Origin: Brassica napus
Lineage: Eukaryota; Streptophyta; Magnoliopsida; Brassicales; Brassicaceae
DNA length: 64,000 nt
Direction: 5' to 3'
Assembly: GCF_020379485.1 (NCBI RefSeq)
Contig: NC_063439.1
Span: 13,399,683 to 13,463,682 of the forward strand
Notes under the pieces: model-generated
Database searches by the model: none
What the model was told of the DNA's origin: nothing
What the model saw: only the letters and a program-made list of their open reading frames with translations
In this document: positions 1 through 9,301 of the stretch, piece after piece
Position numbering within the stretch: position 1 is the first letter of the stretch
How the letters are laid out: each line of letters opens with the position of its first letter
Made by a program: the position numbers and the translations under genes

Positions 1-249
1 TGGAAGACGCAGGCGGAAGATTACGTTTTCGAGAAGGAGATGAGGTTCATGAAAGATGGCATGAACAACCATGCCCATGCTGAGATGCTCATTCCCCCGA
101 TCGACGGGAGGATCCCGGGATTCTGGGATCCTGTCCTGGTTTCTCCCGATACTGTAGAGGCCACGACCGAGTTCGCTGGTGATGACGAGGAAGTGAACTA
201 TCCCGCTGATGCATTTGGAGCTTCCTTGTCCGGGAACTTTGATCTGTGA
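1..249 (+). pseudogene. C-terminal end of retroelement antisense ORF
   Basis: An open frame enters from the left edge and stops with TGA at 247-249, giving 82 residues. It is rich in acidic residues near its end and has no recognisable enzyme motif. It lies opposite in strand to the gag-protease at 1456-2862. The counterpart in the related element is the minus-strand ORF around 33850-34944. Its product would be an accessory protein of unknown role, of the type annotated in plants as putative plant transposon protein. Whether it is translated cannot be told; the N-terminal part is outside the window. Confidence 0.5.
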
Positions 250-1455
250 GAGGTGAGCGTTTAATGGGAAGAAGTTTTTTCCCTTATCTAGTATTTTGCG
301 GCCGAGTGTGGCTTTCGTTCGCCTATGTCCGGCCGAATGTGGCCTTTGAACTTTGTATTGGTCTGTTTTGGCCGTTTTTATCTTTTTCGGGACTGGCCGT
401 TGGTGGATTTGAATCCCTACCGCTATGCGGTTTATATATATAACAGATGTTTGTTTGAGTTACTTTGTTTCGAATGGGTTTGAAGTAAATATGAGTTGTC
501 GTCTCATATTTAATTCCGTTGAGACGTTCAATCTGTTGGTTTGTCTAAGACGTGATTTTTCGTAAAAATTATTTATTCTTACGAACTTTCCGGAACGTTG
601 AGACATGAACGGAGAGACATGGTTTAGGATCTCGTATCATTTTTTAGATATCATGTCTTGAGATGTTAGAGACCAATGCTATGGGTTTAGGGCAAGACCT
701 AGGTTTACTCTCACTTTTAAGGTTTGTGCGGTGACTAGCCGGCTATCGATTTTCCTGTTGCGATTTTTACCTGATTCGTACCGATTTAAAGTCCACGATA
801 GGTTCTCGGCTTATATGACTTGTGTGGCACGAATCGAGTATCTTTCCAGAGATAATTTTTAAGCCAACTGGAAGTGCTAGACCAAAATTTTGGATTTTTT
901 TAGCGTGCTTTCATCCTTGTGTTGGATGTTCGAGGATCAAAAGAGTGATCGAGTTGCGTTTGTTTAAGACGGCTGGCGTGCTTGTCGAGGCCTATCGACA
1001 AACGGGGTGTAAACATTTGTCGAGTTTTTGTGGTCGAGTTCAGACAATTGTCTGCAGAGTTTTCGATTTTCAACTTGGCGACGTCTTGCAGTTGTTTCGA
1101 AGACTGTATGTATATTTTAGGTGCTAAAGAATGACTGCTCTGTGATTTGGACCGGATAAGGCCGTTGACCAGAGTCTAATGTTCGTAGATTTTCTAAGTG
1201 TGTCCTGAGACTTTTTCCGTTAATTGGAGCGTAAGTCTTTAATAAAAGAGAAAAATGCGTATTGTAGTAAAGTTTTAAAAAACTTGATTACAATGATGCA
1301 TCCTTTAAAACGTGGGAGTATACGAGAATATGTACCCACTCCCCCCCCCCCTTTTTAGAGAGGGGGATAGCTGAAATCGTTCTTTGACAAGCTGCCTACG
1401 TACCTCTTTCGAGGATCAAGCCATCTCGTAGTTCTGTTTTATGCCACGAGTATTC
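250..1455 (-). other. Non-coding spacer of Tat-like element
   Basis: This sequence lies between the antisense ORF and gag-protease. It holds a segment at about 655-860 also found at 10075-10280, 54175-54380 and, reversed, 33270-33480. It also holds a C-run at about 1339-1351 and a copy of the motif GCTGCCTACGTACC at about 1390-1403. No coding region is supported. Confidence 0.6.
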
Positions 1456-2862
1456 TTACTCGGCGGTTGTCGCCATGCTGACCACCTTGATCGTGGTGAC
1501 TGTGGCAGGTTCAATGTTTTTATCCGGGTGTTCCGGTTGAGTCGTAGTGTCAGCTTCGGAATCGTGTTGAGTTTCGGTGTCCGAAGCGTTTGCGTCAGCA
1601 GACAATATCGAATCGTCTTTCGTTGAAGTGTTTTCGGCCAAAGGTTAAGCTAACTTCGTGCGCTTGCGAGTTGCCATCGCGGGAGTCGCGATTTGTCTTA
1701 ACTTATGGTCCGCGAGCAAGCATAGCCGCGACTATTTCTGACAACCCCAGATGGCTGCTACTCCGTTCTGGGTTGGGAATTCGACGCCGAGGTGGTATGT
1801 AGATGGAATGGCTTTCATGGCGTTGAGCCACGGGGTTCCCATGATCACATTGTAGATGGCAGGATGATCGACCACCGCGAAATCGACGATTTTTGTGATT
1901 TCCTTGGCCATGACTTGCAGCTGGATCGATCCGAGAGTCATTGACACATCGCTCGAAAAACCCGTAAAGGGTTTTGGCGTTGGAGTTACTTCTCCGAGTT
2001 CGATGTTCATCCAATTGAGAGTGTCGCGGAAGATACCATTGACCGTGCTTCCCGTGTCAATGAGGACTCTCCCGACTTCCAGATCTCGTATGACAAGATC
2101 TATGACGAGTGGATGGTAGTGAGGTTGATCGATCCCGCCGGCTTCTTCCCTTGTAAAGGTTATTGAGCTGCTTTGACTATCTCGGGGAGGGGACCATGTA
2201 GGCCAGTTTGCACTTGATTCGACCTTCCAATGGTAAGCCTTGATGGCCAAAACCGTATCGTTGCAGTACTGCGATCCTCCGATGATCATGTTGACTCTGC
2301 GACGATTGTTGTCGGTTCCTTTGTCGTCCGGCCTTCTTCCGCGTTTATCCCCGGATTGGTTTCTTTGGGGGGACTTCTCCGCGGGTGGATTTATGTCTGT
2401 CTTCGGGGGGCGATCGCCAGCTAGTAGCTTCGCGGCCAGCCTCGCTCCCAAGACTTTGCAGTTAGCCGTGGAGTGTCCTCGAGACTGGTGGAACTCGCAC
2501 AAGGTGTTTTCGTCATATCCTTGATTGCGAGTCCATGTATTACCCGTGGTTCGGCTCTGATCTGAACTGATCGCGTAATTGTGCGCCCCGTGGAGCTCTT
2601 CCCCCTCGTGATGGACGTACTTATCGTTACGAGAGTTTTTCTTCTTCGTTTTTGGGTCTACATCTTTCAAGGACAGTCTCATCGACTTATGTTTTTGCGA
2701 CAAGGCTTTCGTTTCCTCTTTGATTATGATATAGTCCGTCACCTTGTGAAGGGCGTCCTGGATCGTCCGCGGTTTGTCGAGGGTTATCCACTTTCTGAAA
2801 TTCGACTTGTACCAGAGCGTTTTTCTGAGCGCGTCAATGGCCACTTTGTCGCTTATCCCGCT
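1456..2862 (-). pseudogene. Tat-like gag C-terminus and aspartic protease, broken
   Basis: The main open segment (2844-1732) encodes the gag C-terminal half, a zinc-knuckle-like motif [14 protein letters not shown] (C-x2-H-x4-H-x4-C) and a retroviral-type aspartic protease with [10 protein letters not shown], followed by [13 protein letters not shown] frame change between about 1732 and 1641 separates the tail, which ends at a stop at 1456-1458. Relative to the copy at 31213-32676 it lacks about 15-19 residues after the zinc knuckle. Gag homology stops abruptly at 2862 inside [10 protein letters not shown], where LTR palindromes begin. The product would have been a particle protein plus maturation protease. 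The frame break and missing 5' half make it a pseudogene. Confidence 0.8.
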
Positions 2863-3230
2863 CGGTCGCTACGTAGCGACCGAGCGGGACGTGCGTTCCA
2901 TCGCTACGTAGCGACCAAGCTTGGATCGATCTTGGTCGCTACGTAGCGACCAGGCAGTGTGCATGTTCGGTCGTTGCGTAGTGACTGAGCTTGGCTAGTC
3001 CGTGTTCCGATTGTCACACTCGAACCTATCCGTGGCTGGTTTAGATACGTTTCCGTTACCTTGGGACAACTTGTGTTTGATCCAACCGAGACTTGAAGAA
3101 GGTTTTATCTCGAGATCATGTGTCGTGACATTCTTTTTACCAAGCATAATTGTCGCAGAAAGACAGTCACACTTGTTTTTTTGCAGAGGTTTGGATATTA
3201 ACTTCATCGTAACCGTTTTCGACCCCAACA
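2863..3230 (-). repeat. LTR remnant with palindromic repeats
   Basis: It starts with copies of GGTCGCTACGTAGCGACC and ends in CGACCCCAACA, which matches the ends of the other LTRs of this group (GACCCCAACA at 9563, 16175, 16309, 53668, 59850). Read on the minus strand this is the U3 start of an LTR. The remainder of the LTR is absent because the left side is joined directly to gag. Confidence 0.75.
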
Positions 3231-3710
3231 GTGGTGGCCATTTTCAGGCCTCAAATACATTTTCATACTATGCAACAACTCCAATATCATGCATCTCATG
3301 CTGGCCATCATAATTAACCATTGAAATGGTAGCCAAAAATTCCTTTCCTCTTCCCTCCAATAACTCCTCAACATGCAACACAGAGGCAATATAATCTCCA
3401 CAATGCTCCATGAATGTGCACTCTTGCCCTCTGGCAAATCAATACTACTCAATGCCGTGACAACCAATCCATCCAGAGAATGACATCATACTAGTTATAC
3501 TCTAAGGCTGCTGGATCGCCAATGAACTCGTAAACTCCGAGTAGAGCTGACACATCTCGATGAATACAAATAACTTCCAGTGTTTCTGTGCAGCTGTATG
3601 AATCTTCATAACTAAAAACACACTCTGAGACGAGCAACACATCCAAAATATGGCAAATAAAACAAAGTGTGGCTCCAATATAAACACAACGATACGTGCA
3701 ATCAAAAGGT
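3231..3710 (-). pseudogene. Possible Ty3/gypsy protease-RT linker fragment
   Basis: On the minus strand, with frame changes, short stretches such as ELLEGRGKEFLATISMV and HDIGVVA followed by YENVFEA resemble the linker between protease and reverse transcriptase in chromovirus-type gypsy elements (a pattern ending in xxFEDVF). No catalytic motif is present and the fragment is flanked by other repeats. This is a weak resemblance judged by eye and could be wrong. Confidence 0.3.
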
Positions 3711-4473
3711 GCTAAAGATTTTGTTGGACTCGAATCCCGACGAGAACCACCAATTGAGTGGGCTCGTTGAAGTAGACGAGGCCAAACCTCGACTTCGAGC
3801 CTCCTCTACTTCGAACTCGATTAAGGAGAGTTCGACCTTGAGATTGATTTGAAGGATCAAGGCCGAAGGCTCGCTCGATATAAGAAGTTGCATCTAAAAT
3901 CTATCTGAAATTATTTGTTTGAAATATAGTTAATACACAAACTAAATGAATGATACGTTTGTAACTTTGACTTGTAATTGTTTTCAATTTCCTTTGATCC
4001 CATTATTCTAATTCAAAGGGAAGATCACACATTGTTGGAAGTGAGGGGTAAGAACATTTCCTATGACCCCATTATTCGCCTACACTTTTTTAGAAAAAAA
4101 ACAGAGAGAGATGAGAGAGGGAAAGGATCACATAAGATTAGCTGTGTTTTCAGACCCTTGTTTGGGTACGAGTCCATGTGGCTTTTGATTGATACTCCCA
4201 AGATTTAGCCTACACATTTATTTGTAGAAATGAGGTCAGTGGAGGGGTATGTCAGGTGCTATTAATGGAGTTGTGTGTTGGATGGTATGGTTGCTAAGCT
4301 AGGGTTTAGTACATAGAAGTGCCTCTGAAGTTGGCACTGATTCAATGTCACTTGCAACATTGCAGAGGCGAAGGTAATAGTTTAAGATATGTGAATCCAT
4401 GCGATTTCAAACATCTTTCACATGACAATTCTAGTTTTGCTTGAGGACAAGCAAATTATAAGTTTGGGGGAGC
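3711..4473 (+). repeat. 3' untranslated part of an Athila-like element
   Basis: The stretch at about 3990-4470 matches, in reverse orientation, 19600-20060 (shared blocks around gatcacacatt, gaggtcagt and the cttgaggacaagcaa stretch). It ends in the purine run agtttgggggagc at about 4461-4473, a polypurine tract directly before an LTR start. Short inverted blocks occur at 3770-3820. No ORF is supported. Confidence 0.55.
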
Positions 4474-5171
4474 TGATATACTATGAAATTTACTAGTTTC
4501 TAGCCATAGTATAAGTCCTTTATAGAGTCTATTATTCTATTTTTGGAGTTTATTTAGAATCTTTTAAGGTCCATGTATGTTTTGGAGCAATGTGAAGATT
4601 ATAGAGCATTTTGGAGTATCATGGATGAGGAAACTCGTAGCTGCTCATGAATCAAAAGTAAGAGACGAGATTCATAAGAAGTATCGATCGAAACTCTTCC
4701 TTGGTGTCGCTCGACACCTTCGCGATTAGACGGGCTCGACTTCATTCAAGCCGACTCAAGCCCAAATGTTCCACATATTACCAAAATTCCCATGGCCGAC
4801 TTTATACCTAGTATGTATAGTGTTTTACATTCTTTAGGCAAGACCAGTGTTATAAAACACGGTTGACGTTCATTACGCGATAGATGACTGTATAGCACCT
4901 AGTCGTATAGGCGGACGCCTAAACGGGGTATATACGAATATATACTTTTACAAGAAATATAAGTATAATATTAATATATATACATTATTTTTTTAAAAAA
5001 TGAACATAAATATATTTTAAATCCACTTTTATGTATAAATATATAGTTTAACATATATAAATAGTTTTAAATTATAAAAATTAAAGCCATTTTAAATATA
5101 TAAAGATGATAAATTTAAAATGATTTTGCAATAATTATACTAATATCTACAATCATATAAATATATAAAAT

Positions 5172-6048
5172 CTAAAATCAAGAGGGATACAAGGAGATAT
5201 ATGTTGTGCCTGATGCGAAGATCGAGAGGAATCAATAAACCATGTGTTTTTTTAATGTCCTCCAGCACGTCAAGTATGGACATTATCTAAAATCCCATCG
5301 CATCCCAATATTTTTCCTGTATGTTCTTTGTTTGCTAATATGGATCATCTTTTTTGGAGAATTAACCCACATATGGATGACCACCAATTTGCATGGATAT
5401 TATGGTATATATGGAAAGGCCGGAATAGTAAAGTTTTTAGCAATCTGGATATTGATCCGAGGGAAACACTTAAATTAGCAGAATTGTAGTCATCACTCTG
5501 GTCGGAGGCACAAGTAGTAAAGGATCCAACAAGGGGGCAGCAGGTACAGACCACTTCTACGTTAGTGACGTCAGGACGATGGTGCTTAATAGATGGATCA
5601 TGGAAAGATAAGGATTTATTTTCAGGGCAAGGCTGGTATAGTACTTTACCGGGTTTCGATGGTTTATTAGGGGCAAGGAATGTAAGGGCATGTCATTCAC
5701 CTCTTCATTCGGAGTTGGAGGCTTTTATTTGGGCAATGGAATGTATGAAGAATTTAAGACAGATTCAGGTTACGTTTGCAACGGATTGTTCTCAATTGGT
5801 GAAGATGGTTTCAGAACCAGAAGAATGACCAGCATTTGGAAGTTATCTGGAGGACATTAAGCTTTTGAAAAGAAGTTTCCTCAACTCAGACATCGTTCAT
5901 GTACCACGGACGGATAACCTACGGGCGGATAGCTTAGCACGCAGTGCTAGGAAACAACCGTCTTTCGTCGTTCACATGGATGCAGAGTTACCGATTTGGT
6001 TTACAGAGTCAATATGAGTCTGTAAATTTTTTTTGCTGTCAAAAAAAA
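5172..6048 (+). mobile_element. 5'-truncated LINE (3' end) inside hAT element
   Basis: A LINE 3' portion ends in an A-run (6041-6050) and is flanked by the 12-bp duplication AATATATAAAAT at 5160-5171 and 6049-6060. Target duplication, 5' truncation and A-tail are the expected marks of target-primed reverse transcription. Because it sits wholly between the hAT ends, it inserted after (or was carried by) the hAT element. Confidence 0.8.
5195..6017 (+). pseudogene. LINE zf-RVT and RNase H domains, broken
   Basis: Reading through frame changes, the first part (about 5200-5460) resembles the zinc-binding zf-RVT domain at the end of plant LINE reverse transcriptases (EESINHVFF, CPPARQVW). The second (about 5565-6017) is an RNase H domain with the four expected acidic residues: D in DGSW, E in SELEAFIWAMECM, D in ATDCSQL, and D in ADSLAR. 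An in-frame TGA at 5826-5828 stands where the related copy at 40945-41304 has Trp, so it is a nonsense mutation. The product would have removed RNA from RNA-DNA hybrids during LINE copying. Confidence 0.8.
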
Positions 6049-6951
6049 AATATATAAAATAAGTAAAAGTAATATAAATAATAACATTAATAAAATATAA
6101 TAATAATATTAATAGTTTTTTTTAATATTAATGCTTAATCCGCTTAGGCGTTCGCGTAGACCAAAGAATGTCCGCCTAAACGCTATTATTCGCCCGAGTT
6201 ATACAAATCCGCATAAAACAATGTATTAATATAAAAGCAGTACGGTTGGCTACCGTATAGCGCTTAAACGCCGCCTAGACGGGCGCCTAGACCGTATTTT
6301 AGAACACTGGGCAAGACAGACCATCACAAACAACCTTACACATCTATTCTACACCATATTACTTAGCGCTTTTACTTAGTAGCTGTGGGAACCAAAATTT
6401 TCACTGTCGATTTCCGTAATCGGAGGAAAGTCAAGAAACTCTAACTTACCCTGAGGTTCCGGATTCTCTGTGAGAGCCAACGACAAGTGACCAAATAAAT
6501 GCGGAAAATATGAAAAGATAACAAAAGCGAATTTATAGAAAAGTTAGATCTTATTTCGAATCCGCGTAAGAGCGTCGCGATCATTACAAGAGATTATAAA
6601 AGCTTCGGCCGCAAGAGCTGTCAGCGAATTACCTAGTTCTTGCAACCTAAAACATTAAACCTTGTTGAGTCGCAGCTCGATAACAAAAGAAGAAAAAGAT
6701 ATGAAAAAGGTTTTGATTGATTTCGGACTGAACCTTATGAAAGGCTACCTACGTACCCCTTTCGAGGATCAAGCCAAACATAGTTTGATTGAAAGAGTAA
6801 ACCAAGAGATCGAACTGCCTGTGCGAGTTCGTCTGGTAATCGGGTACCAGTCATAGAAACAGAAAATGTCGAGAATAATGCATAAAGTTTCTAACTGCAG
6901 AGAGTTCTAAGAGTAAAAGTATTGTCCCCTTGCCTCTTCAACCTTGATGTC

Positions 6952-6959
6952 CTTATATA
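6952..6959 (-). promoter_or_regulatory. LTR TATA box (TATATAAG)
   Basis: TATATAAG on the minus strand occupies the same position as in the other LTRs of the group, preceded in transcription direction by a palindromic array. It would mark the U3/R boundary region. Confidence 0.5.
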
Positions 6960-7454
6960 CTCCTCCTAGAGGCGGTTTGCTCTTTCCCTTTCTGCCCCTG
7001 GTTGAGTTTATCGCCTCGCGGGAATATTCCATTTTCCTTCGATCTTTGTGTTTATCTTTGGAAACTTCACATTTATCCTCCGAACTTGACATTTATCTCC
7101 TCCTGCAGAATAAAAGATAAACCGTCATAACGATTGGGCTTAATTTCGTACAGAATTGTGAGTGGGCTTTTAGCCGCATTCTGGACCCTTTCATGCCATT
7201 TTCCCGACTTAGTTGTTTTTACAATATATTGAAAGAGCGCTCTCGAAACCACATCGATTCCAAAGAAAGCCTAGATTCCTCATAGGATTTAGGCAGTTCA
7301 AGGTGTTCAGTTAACCATCGCCGTTTCATACGATAAATCCGAACTTCATACGAGAAAACTAGTTCTTGCGGTTTTAAAGTCGTAAAGTTCCAACGGTGCC
7401 TCCGATCAAAGTGAGTCAAGAGCAAGTTTGATCAAATTTCGGGGAAGAAGCTTT

Positions 7455-7690
7455 GCGGACTGGACGAGCACAGCATGATCGTTCAGCTCGGCCATCCGCC
7501 GAACTGGAGTAGTCCAGCTCGGCGGATGGCTGAGCTGGTCGCATGGTCGATCCAGCAAGGCCATCCGCAGAGCTGTACTGGTTCAGCTCGGCAGATGGTC
7601 GAGCTGGTCATGTGATCGATCCAGCTCTGCCATCCGCCGAGCTGGTCGCGTGGTCGATCCAGCTCGACCATCCGCCAAACTGGACGGTGT
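7455..7690. repeat. Alternative palindromic array in solo LTR
   Basis: Several inverted and direct copies of CCATCCGCCGAGCTGG and variants lie with gtggtcgatcc spacers. The array sits between the TATA box and the U3 start, where related LTRs carry GGTCGCTACGTAGCGACC copies. The sequence motif is unrelated but the hairpin-rich layout is the same. The apparent ORFs across it are by-products. Confidence 0.75.
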
Positions 7691-8543
7691 GCTCTGTCCA
7701 CCCTTCAAGAAAACAGTCATAACGTTTGCTACAGAATGTTGATTGAACTCAGACCAGGGGCACTGGAAAGCTAACTCAAAGCTCAATCTTGTATCAAAAG
7801 ATGGATTCCATCCCACCATGGGAAGGTCTTCATTTATAGCTAAACAACTGATGCGTTTGTGCAGTTTTATTGACGAACTTTTGTCGAGAGTGTGTCGAGA
7901 AAGCTTCCGTACAGAAATTCAATTTTTAGACGTTTATTTCGAGATAACCATTTTTTATCCCAACAATATTTGCTTCTTGTTTGTGGGAACCGAAATTCAC
8001 ACTGTCGATTTCCGTTTAAATAAGGAAACTAGGAAAACCCTAATTTCCCAGAGGTCCCGGATCTCTGCGAGAGCCAACGACAAGTGATCGAATATATGCG
8101 GAAATCATGAAAAGATAACAAACGAGTTTAGAGAAAACAGTAAATCTTATTTCGAGTCCGCGTAAGAGCGTTGCGATCATTACAAGAGAATACAAAGGCT
8201 TTGGCCGCAGGGGCCGTCAGCGAGTTACCTAGTTCTAGCAACATAAAACCCTAATCCTAGTTGAGTCGCAGCTCGATAACAAAGGACGAAAAAGATATCT
8301 AAAAGGCTTAGATTGATTTCGGACTGAACCTTGTTAAAGGCTGCCTACGTACCCCTTTCGAGGATCAAGCCGAACGTAGTTCAATTGATAGAGCTGGACA
8401 AGAGATCGAACTGCCTGGGCGAGTTCGTCTAGTAATTGAGTGCTAGTCATAGAAACCGAACTTGTCGAGAATAAGCCTAAAGTTTCTAAGTGCAGAGAAT
8501 TCCGAATCTAAAAAGCTCTCCTCTTGCTCCTCGCCTAGGACTC

Positions 8544-8551
8544 CTTATATA
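8544..8551 (-). promoter_or_regulatory. LTR TATA box
   Basis: TATATAAG lies on the minus strand within GGAGCTAGTATATAAGGAGT, a context shared by the other LTRs (14895-14902, 29596-29603, 52651-52658, 58991-58998). Confidence 0.6.
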
Positions 8552-8966
8552 CTAGCTCCAAGGTCGGTTTACGCTTTTACTCTTCTGCCCTTAAGCCGTC
8601 ATAGCATAAAAATGGAGATATTCCATTTTTCCCGATCTTCACAATTATCTTCAAAACTTCCGTATTTATCCGCAGAAACTTGACATTTATCCTTCCTTGT
8701 GGACCAAGCGTAAACCAGGCTGTGGTTTACGGGCTTTTGGTTAGGAAAATCGTAGGATGGGCCTCGAGTCGTGTTTTAGGTCCCTTTGGGCCGTCTTCCG
8801 ACTCAACACGTTTACTACGAGTTTTTCGCGGTTTCTAATCCGCGAAGTTTGATCGATGAATTAGAATGGCGGGAAACATGGACTGAGCTTGCTACGGTCT
8901 TCGGGAGATAGCATTCGAAGGTTTTGACGAGAATGCAACAACTGGTGTCGTATTGACGTTCGGAAA

Positions 8967-9301
8967 GGTTCAATCGCTACACAGCGACCGAACTTTGGCT
9001 CGAGCCCGGTCGCTTCGTAGCGACCGAGCGGGACGAGCGCTCGGTCGCTACGTAGGGACCGAGCTTGGCTGAGCTCGGTCGCTACGTAGCGACCGAGCGG
9101 GACGATCGCTCGGTCGCTACGTAGCGACCGAGCGGGACGATCACTCGGTCGCTACGTATCGCTCGGTCGCTACGTAGCGACCAAGCGGGACGATCGCTCG
9201 GTCGCTACGTAGCGACCGAGCTTTGGCTCGATCTCGGTCGCTACGTAGCGACCGAGCGGGACGATCGCTCGGTCGCTACGTAGCGACCGAGCTGTGTGCA
9301 T
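8967..9301. repeat. U3 palindromic array, LTR of copy 1 (short)
   Basis: About ten copies of GGTCGCTACGTAGCGACC, most extended by GCTC and GAGC to a 26-bp perfect palindrome, are separated by spacers such as gggacgatc or ttggctga. The array is about 335 bp, against about 595 bp in the partner LTR. Confidence 0.9.

Larger units (their letters stand above)
1..3230 (-). mobile_element. Truncated Tat-like Ty3/gypsy element
   Basis: Read on the minus strand, an LTR remnant (2863-3230) is followed by gag-protease (2862-1456), a non-coding stretch, and then the end of an ORF on the opposite strand (1-249). The same order of parts occurs in the plus-strand element at 28876-36424, which identifies the family. 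The other LTR lies beyond the left edge of the window, and the gag 5' half, PBS and LTR 5' portion are missing. No reverse transcriptase or integrase is visible. An ORF antisense to gag near the 3' LTR is known for the Tat/Grande group; assignment to that group is inference from layout and protease motifs. Confidence 0.75.
4845..6309. mobile_element. hAT-type TIR element with 8-bp TSD
   Basis: The ends form imperfect inverted repeats beginning CAGTGTT and followed by a TAAAA/TNCGG-rich stretch. They are flanked by the perfect 8-bp duplication GGCAAGAC at 4837-4844 and 6310-6317. An 8-bp duplication and CAGTG ends are typical of the hAT superfamily. Near both ends lie related GC-rich blocks (ggcggacgcctaaacg, about 4911-4926, and gcgcctagaccg, about 6281-6292). 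The interior is AT-rich and holds a LINE 3' end. No transposase is visible, so it is non-autonomous. Confidence 0.85.

Noticed and set aside
3667..3893. Overlapping small ORFs on both strands
   Set aside because: They arise from a short inverted repeat (gaggccaaacctcgacttcgag); no conserved motif.
8462..8683. 73-residue ORF repeated identically at 14813-15034
   Set aside because: Both lie antisense within the transcribed part of LTRs and are shared because the LTRs are near-identical; no protein motif.
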